Below, piece by piece: positions 59,656 through 64,000 of a stretch of DNA of 64,000 bases. Each line of letters starts with the position of its first letter. Positions within the stretch are counted from its first letter, which is position 1. A program made the position numbers and the translations under genes. Source of the stretch: Zarea fungicola (Eukaryota > Ascomycota > Sordariomycetes > Hypocreales > Cordycipitaceae); the NCBI GenBank assembly GCA_900169235.1, contig FWCC01000085.1, forward strand, positions 124,001 to 188,000, written 5' to 3'. The notes below the pieces were generated by a model. That model was not told where the DNA came from and did not search any database. It saw nothing but the letters and a program-made list of their open reading frames with translations.

Positions 59656-61249
59656 TCATCGAAAAAACGCGACTTTGATTCCATTCCGGCTCTCTGGAAG
59701 CAACCTCCATTCCTCAATGTATTCCTGTACAGGATCCCGATTCTCAATTCTCGTAAACTCCTTCGCCAGTCTAGCAAGTACTTGTAGGCAATGAGTTAGG
59801 ACTTGCGGCTGGGCAGGGCAGATTCTCGGCCCACCAAGGAACGGAACGAAATCCCATGTAAATCGCTTGGTTGCCCATCTCTCGGGCCTGAATTTGTAGA
59901 CGTCTTCGCCCCAAATGTCTTTGTCGTGATGAAGGCCCCAAAGGTTCAAAAGCACATTTGTCCCTTTTTCAATAAAAACCGGAGCTTTACCATCAGGGCC
60001 GCCCCCAACGGGCAGTACTGTGTCTTTGACGGCGACTTTTACTACTCTTGTGGAAGGACCCTGCAGTCGTAGAGTTTCTTGAATAACGGCCTTGAATAAT
60101 TGAAGGGACTTGAGAAGCTCAAATGTGATTGGCTTGTCGCCGACAGCGAGAATTTCAAGTCGAAGCTGGCCCCATATCTCGGGATTTCGAGCAAGATGAA
60201 AAAGGGTATTGTTTACAACCAATGCAGTGGTGTCGCGAGATGGTACCCATATTTGTAAAATTTGGGATCGCAGCTGTATCGGGTCTGGAATTTCCTTTGC
60301 TAGTTCATGGATGAGCATGTACCGAGCAGGCTTGGTACCATGCTCGGAAATTTCCTTCAGCGCGCGGTTGACTTGAATATCTGTGTAGTGGTGCACTTTG
60401 CGACATGATTCGTCCCAAGATTTGTCAAACAGGTCGTAAATGTGGCGTAGCTTGCCGAGCAGACGCCGTTTCCCGGCCCCGACAAGACACGCTTGGAATG
60501 CATTGAGAAAATCCATAGCTTCACCCGACTCGTCTTTTTGCAGCTGAAGATCCATGGATTTCCCTAAAAGATACTGCGAGGACAAATCGATGAACTGCGG
60601 GACGTCAGTGTTTGCTTTGAGTGTCTGGAATGCCAGATTACCATACCATCTTGTTCACGGGCTCATGCATATTAATCGTTTGTCCGTCGCCGGGAATAAG
60701 ATGAACTAATCGATCAAGATGAAAATCTAACAGCTCCACATCAGACACCTCGGAGCGGGAGAATATGGGCTTGATCAAATCTCTCGAATGTTTCCATTCC
60801 GGGCCGTCCTGAGAAAAGATTCCATCTCCCAGAAACTTCCGCCCCATGTCGTTTGAAGCCTTTCCATAATCGTGAAACGCCAAAGCCGCAACATGCTGTA
60901 TGTTTTTCACTTCCATTGTGTTGATGGTTCTTTCGCCCTGAAAGTTCTCTTCCCACGTCTTTCCGTACATCGCGAAGTGGTCCATGTAGAGTGGAAGTGC
61001 TCGCCCCTCTTTCGTAGCCTTGATGCGCTTTATTACAAGGTCATAACCCCAGAGAGGATCACGGTGAGGATATTTTGCAGGCGGCTGGCTTCCGTACTTC
61101 AGAGAAGCGGCGCGGTGTTTCTTCCAGGTGGTCCATTTCTGATGGAAATAAGGCAGCAGTAAGAGCAAGAGAGCCCGGAGAAACGCGGTGCTTGTGATGA
61201 GCATGATGCGTTGACTACGTGAAGCAATCAAGCCTTGCGAAATGTACAA
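59656..61249 (-). CDS. Cytochrome P450, CYP52-like
   Basis: Exon 1 is 61249..60647 and exon 2 is 60594..59656, with a 52-nt intron (GTATGG...CCGCAG) joining NKM/FIDLSSQYLLG in frame; 513 residues. A hydrophobic anchor lies at ~20-35 (FLRALLLLLLPYF). The I-helix reads LQIWVPSRDTTA, the ExxR motif is QETLRLQGP, the PERF motif is FRPERW, and the heme loop is FLGGPRICPAQ with Cys ~460. PRDGQT-like and SRDTTA elements resemble CYP52 and related fatty-acid/alkane hydroxylases, suggesting oxidation of an aliphatic chain, fitting a reduced polyketide. An ER-membrane monooxygenase. An ATG at 61201 is a possible alternative start. Confidence 0.85.
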
Positions 61250-62161
61250 GTGTTAGTGGCTAACTGCAGACATAATTTCATAGCATACAATAAATAACTA
61301 AGCAAGCCCCAGAAATCGATTTCTACGAGTAGGAGTGTTCCGAATGGTAATTCGCGTGGTTGGGTTCGGGACTGCCAAATTCGGTATAACGCAGAACACC
61401 CATCAAGTAACAAAGGGAAAAACTGACTCCGTATCTCACCAAGTGACTTCAGACACAAGCCGACGTTAAGAAAAAAAAACGTGTTGTGATATTAACCTAC
61501 TATGGCCATTTAGTATTTCGCTGGGATGCAAGAGTAGGTCAAGAAACTTCAAATTGAAGCCGTAACTGGTGAGAACAACTGAGCATACAGTGTAAGCTAC
61601 CTAACACACTCGACACACGTAATTTCATTAGGGATCATAGGACTGGCTGGTGAAAAGATTTTTAATATATCCAGAAATATCTAGGAAACTGAAAATTAAT
61701 TTATAAAAGTTGATACGTTTTGGTGTCTCAATCAAACACCTTCAGCACCAAAAGCGGTGTATTGAGTCAACGCCCTAGGTGGGGACAGATTACTCAGAGC
61801 ATAATTATTCAGCCAAAATAAGAATAAATATATATGTAAAAGATTCTACGCAAAAGAATTAACTATACGGTATAGCAAGAAAGGAGGGCTGTCAAACTAT
61901 CCATACCCAGTTGTTGTGGGTGTTCTACATGCCTCGGCGCGGTGGACGATACAACCGAAAGTCAAATTCCAAAGCAATTCAGAATATCAAGATAGTATTC
62001 ACTTAAGTATCGCTAAATTTCGAAGTCTCAATAGCCAGCTTTACTTCCAACGTGTGGAAGTGGGGGGCTAACTTAATGCTGGCTATCTAAGTGCAAGATA
62101 CTTCTATGGCCTGATACATAACTTCAACCCGCGGGAAGCAACTTCTGTCCATCAACAGCGA
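61250..62161. other. Intergenic, AT-rich, 0.9 kb
   Basis: No gene is supported. It is AT-rich around 61660-61880. It may mark the right edge of the PKS cluster. Confidence 0.5.
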
Positions 62162-63548
62162 CTAGTAATGAAGGTCCAGGGCGGAAACACCCTGTTTTGG
62201 TACTCGAATAGTACGGCCCTTCTTTTCACCCTTTGCCGTGGGCCGACCGAAGCTAACTTCTCCATTGAACAAGTCGAATGCCCAGAAACCAAACTTTGTC
62301 ATAGTGAAACCCAACATACACGGCCATCCTGGTGCAGTAGGTTGGGCCGCAATAGTGCATGTGTTTGGGTCGGAAGTCGGGCCATATATCGCAGTCATTG
62401 GCCAGATAACACCCTGGACAGGAATGTCCACCGAGAAACTCTGGCCTTTGGGATGGGCTGCTGTCTTTGGGGATGTAAAGGTCAACGAGAATGTGTTGTT
62501 TTCATCCTTCTTTGACTCGCACGGCACCTCATATAGACTAATAGATTCGTTATAAGAGGCTTGTGGAATCGCGGCAGCAAGATTATGATAGACTGCATCA
62601 GGGACCATAAGAGGACCATCGCCCATAGTGATGATGCAGCTGAGCGGATCGGGAGACGCGTTAGTCTTATTATGACCATGTGTGATGCTCGTAAGCGACA
62701 GGTCATAACGCACTGCCTGAGTAGAGTTCTCCATCTTGCTGGCAACTGGAAACGTGATCAGTTCCCCTTTGAACTTGCCCGTATCGATCCCACCAATCGT
62801 CAACTCCCCATCTGGTATGGTAGCAAAAGTAGGATCATCCGGATAGTACGGATCAAGCCAGACGCTCCAGCAGGCATTTTCGTAGATGCCTTGGGATACA
62901 AGTTGTTCCAGGAAGCTTGGATACTGGGGGTAGGTGTTTGTGAACGGCCCTACTTCGCCAATGGGAGGAGCCAAACCCAAGTTGCCGTATGGCTCCTGAC
63001 TTGCCCGCACATAAGCAAAGGTCTGGTTCTTGATGTTAACACCCCCCAAATGAATGACGTCCTTGCTGTAGTCTCCCTGCTCCGGGATAGAGAAAAGCCC
63101 TGATTCATAGTGGTAGGTGCCATTGCCCAGATCATAGAAGGAGGTTGAGACATTGGGATTGTCTGCAGAACGTCAAAGTTAGATGGAAACTGGCAAGCAT
63201 TGCCGGGTCACGGAGACCTATGATGGCAGACTTACAGGTATGGCAAAATGAAGGATCTTGAGTCTTGCACGCTGCTCTGAAATAAGGATCACTCGAGCTG
63301 TGAAACGCGATATCGGCGAAGTCCGTGTCGAAAGTCACAGTTTGCGGTTGCGGCGGCGTGCCAACCGATATATTGACCATCCATACTCCAGGACGATACA
63401 GTGTGCTCGTGGCCCACTTGATAGGAAGGGTAACTGGCGGTGCAAGAGACTTTTCGTTGTGCTGGTCAGGAATGTCGTCCAGGGCCGGCACAGCTGCCAC
63501 AGCGCTGGTGAAAAAGAGCCAGCTGACTGGATTGTGTACGTATTTCAT
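62162..63548 (-). CDS. Secreted aspartyl-protease-like protein, catalytic motifs altered
   Basis: Exon 1 is 63548..63236 and exon 2 is 63162..62162; a 73-nt intron joins CHT/YNPNVS in frame; 437 residues. The start MKYVHNPVSWLFFTSAVAAV is a signal peptide (chosen over an ATG 60 nt upstream). The pepsin fold is visible: VNISVGTPPQPQTVTFD, GLAPPIGEVGPF, GELTIGGIDTGKF and a C-terminal FGFWAFDLFNGEVSFG. The first active-site motif DTG reads DTD. The second, normally D(S/T)G, reads TMGDGPLMVP, so the second catalytic Asp is absent. It is probably a non-proteolytic member of the family. It lies just outside the PKS cluster and need not belong to it. Confidence 0.75.
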
Positions 63549-64000
63549 ATCTGGACTTTTGTTGCTTATTTTCGAATTTTGTTCCAAAGACCAGGTGGTG
63601 CGGGACAATGAATATAAGGATTTGCACTAGTTTTATACCCATCACGCTCTCAAGCAAGTAGATGTACTGACCGTACTTGGCGAGTTGCTAGGCTGGCCCC
63701 TGCCGGTCAGAAACCCGGGATTGGCAAAATCCATTCTATAAAACACTGACTGGGCATTACTCCTTGAGGTTTAGGCTACATATTCAGCCTGCATGATACT
63801 CGCACCGAGGTTATGATCAGTATTAAAATACTTCTATGACATGAATCAATATGATCCCTTTAAAATGCCCAATTAAGCTATACTTCTATAGTAGCATCTA
63901 GTAGGCTTCTTCTCGAGAATTACCACCTAATCAGTTGATTTGTTGCTTGATTTACTGGTTGGTTTGATTTACAGGCTGTGGACTGACGATCAGTGGTGCG
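63549..64000. other. Promoter side of protease-like gene; window end
   Basis: About 450 nt with no supported gene. Confidence 0.45.

Noticed and set aside
60595..60660. A one-base frameshift in the P450 near 60645.
   Set aside because: A 52-nt intron with good donor, branch-like CTGAC and CAG acceptor restores the frame and gives the expected FIDLSSQYLLG sequence.
62162..63548. Including the protease-like gene in the polyketide cluster.
   Set aside because: A 0.9 kb AT-rich gap separates it and the family is not typical of polyketide pathways; membership cannot be shown.
1..64000. tRNA, rRNA and CRISPR arrays.
   Set aside because: No tRNA A/B box pair with a cloverleaf, no rRNA-like sequence and no regularly spaced repeats were recognised by eye.

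Overview
The window looks like filamentous ascomycete DNA, most likely Sordariomycetes and plausibly Hypocreales (family-level inference only). The signs are short 45-80 nt GT-AG introns, Zn2Cys6 regulators, a highly reducing polyketide synthase (HR-PKS), fungal-type aminoglycoside-phosphotransferase-fold kinases, and the ULD and 2EXR protein families. All exon structures were read by hand from splice signals and reading-frame continuity.

Layout. 1-9 kb: end of a ubiquitin-like-domain protein, an alpha/beta hydrolase, a 1,013-residue protein with a nuclease-like EAK motif, and an HSL-type esterase. 9-18 kb: a frameshifted 2EXR gene, a hypothetical protein, a 54-residue basic protein, a fused remnant of a sulfotransferase and an NRPS condensation domain, and a Zn2Cys6 regulator. 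18.8-20.4 kb: an indoleamine-2,3-dioxygenase-like gene. 20.4-33 kb: gene-poor accessory DNA with an APH-fold kinase and two copies of a segmental duplication, each carrying a small secreted-protein gene. 33-35 kb: two conserved genes, an AMID/FSP1-like oxidoreductase and GNA1. 37-41.5 kb: two more APH-fold genes and a truncated one.

43.1-61.2 kb is a polyketide gene cluster: SDR, a free-standing C-methyltransferase/alpha-beta hydrolase didomain, a divergently transcribed HR-PKS with a C-terminal carnitine-acyltransferase (cAT) domain, a Zn2Cys6 regulator and a P450. An aspartyl-protease-like gene lies beyond it.

The most notable observation is an unusual set of lesions in this cluster. The PKS has one in-frame TAA inside the ketosynthase, just before the active-site Cys. 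Its internal methyltransferase is short and has lost the SAM glycine motif, while the neighbour encodes an intact NR-PKS-type C-methyltransferase as a separate protein. The catalytic His of the cAT domain reads Asn. The nucleophile Ser of the partner's thioesterase-like domain reads Ala. Either the cluster is dying, or part of it has been rebuilt around a trans-acting methyltransferase and non-catalytic release domains. The TAA favours decay or an assembly error; the long intact frames around it favour recent change.
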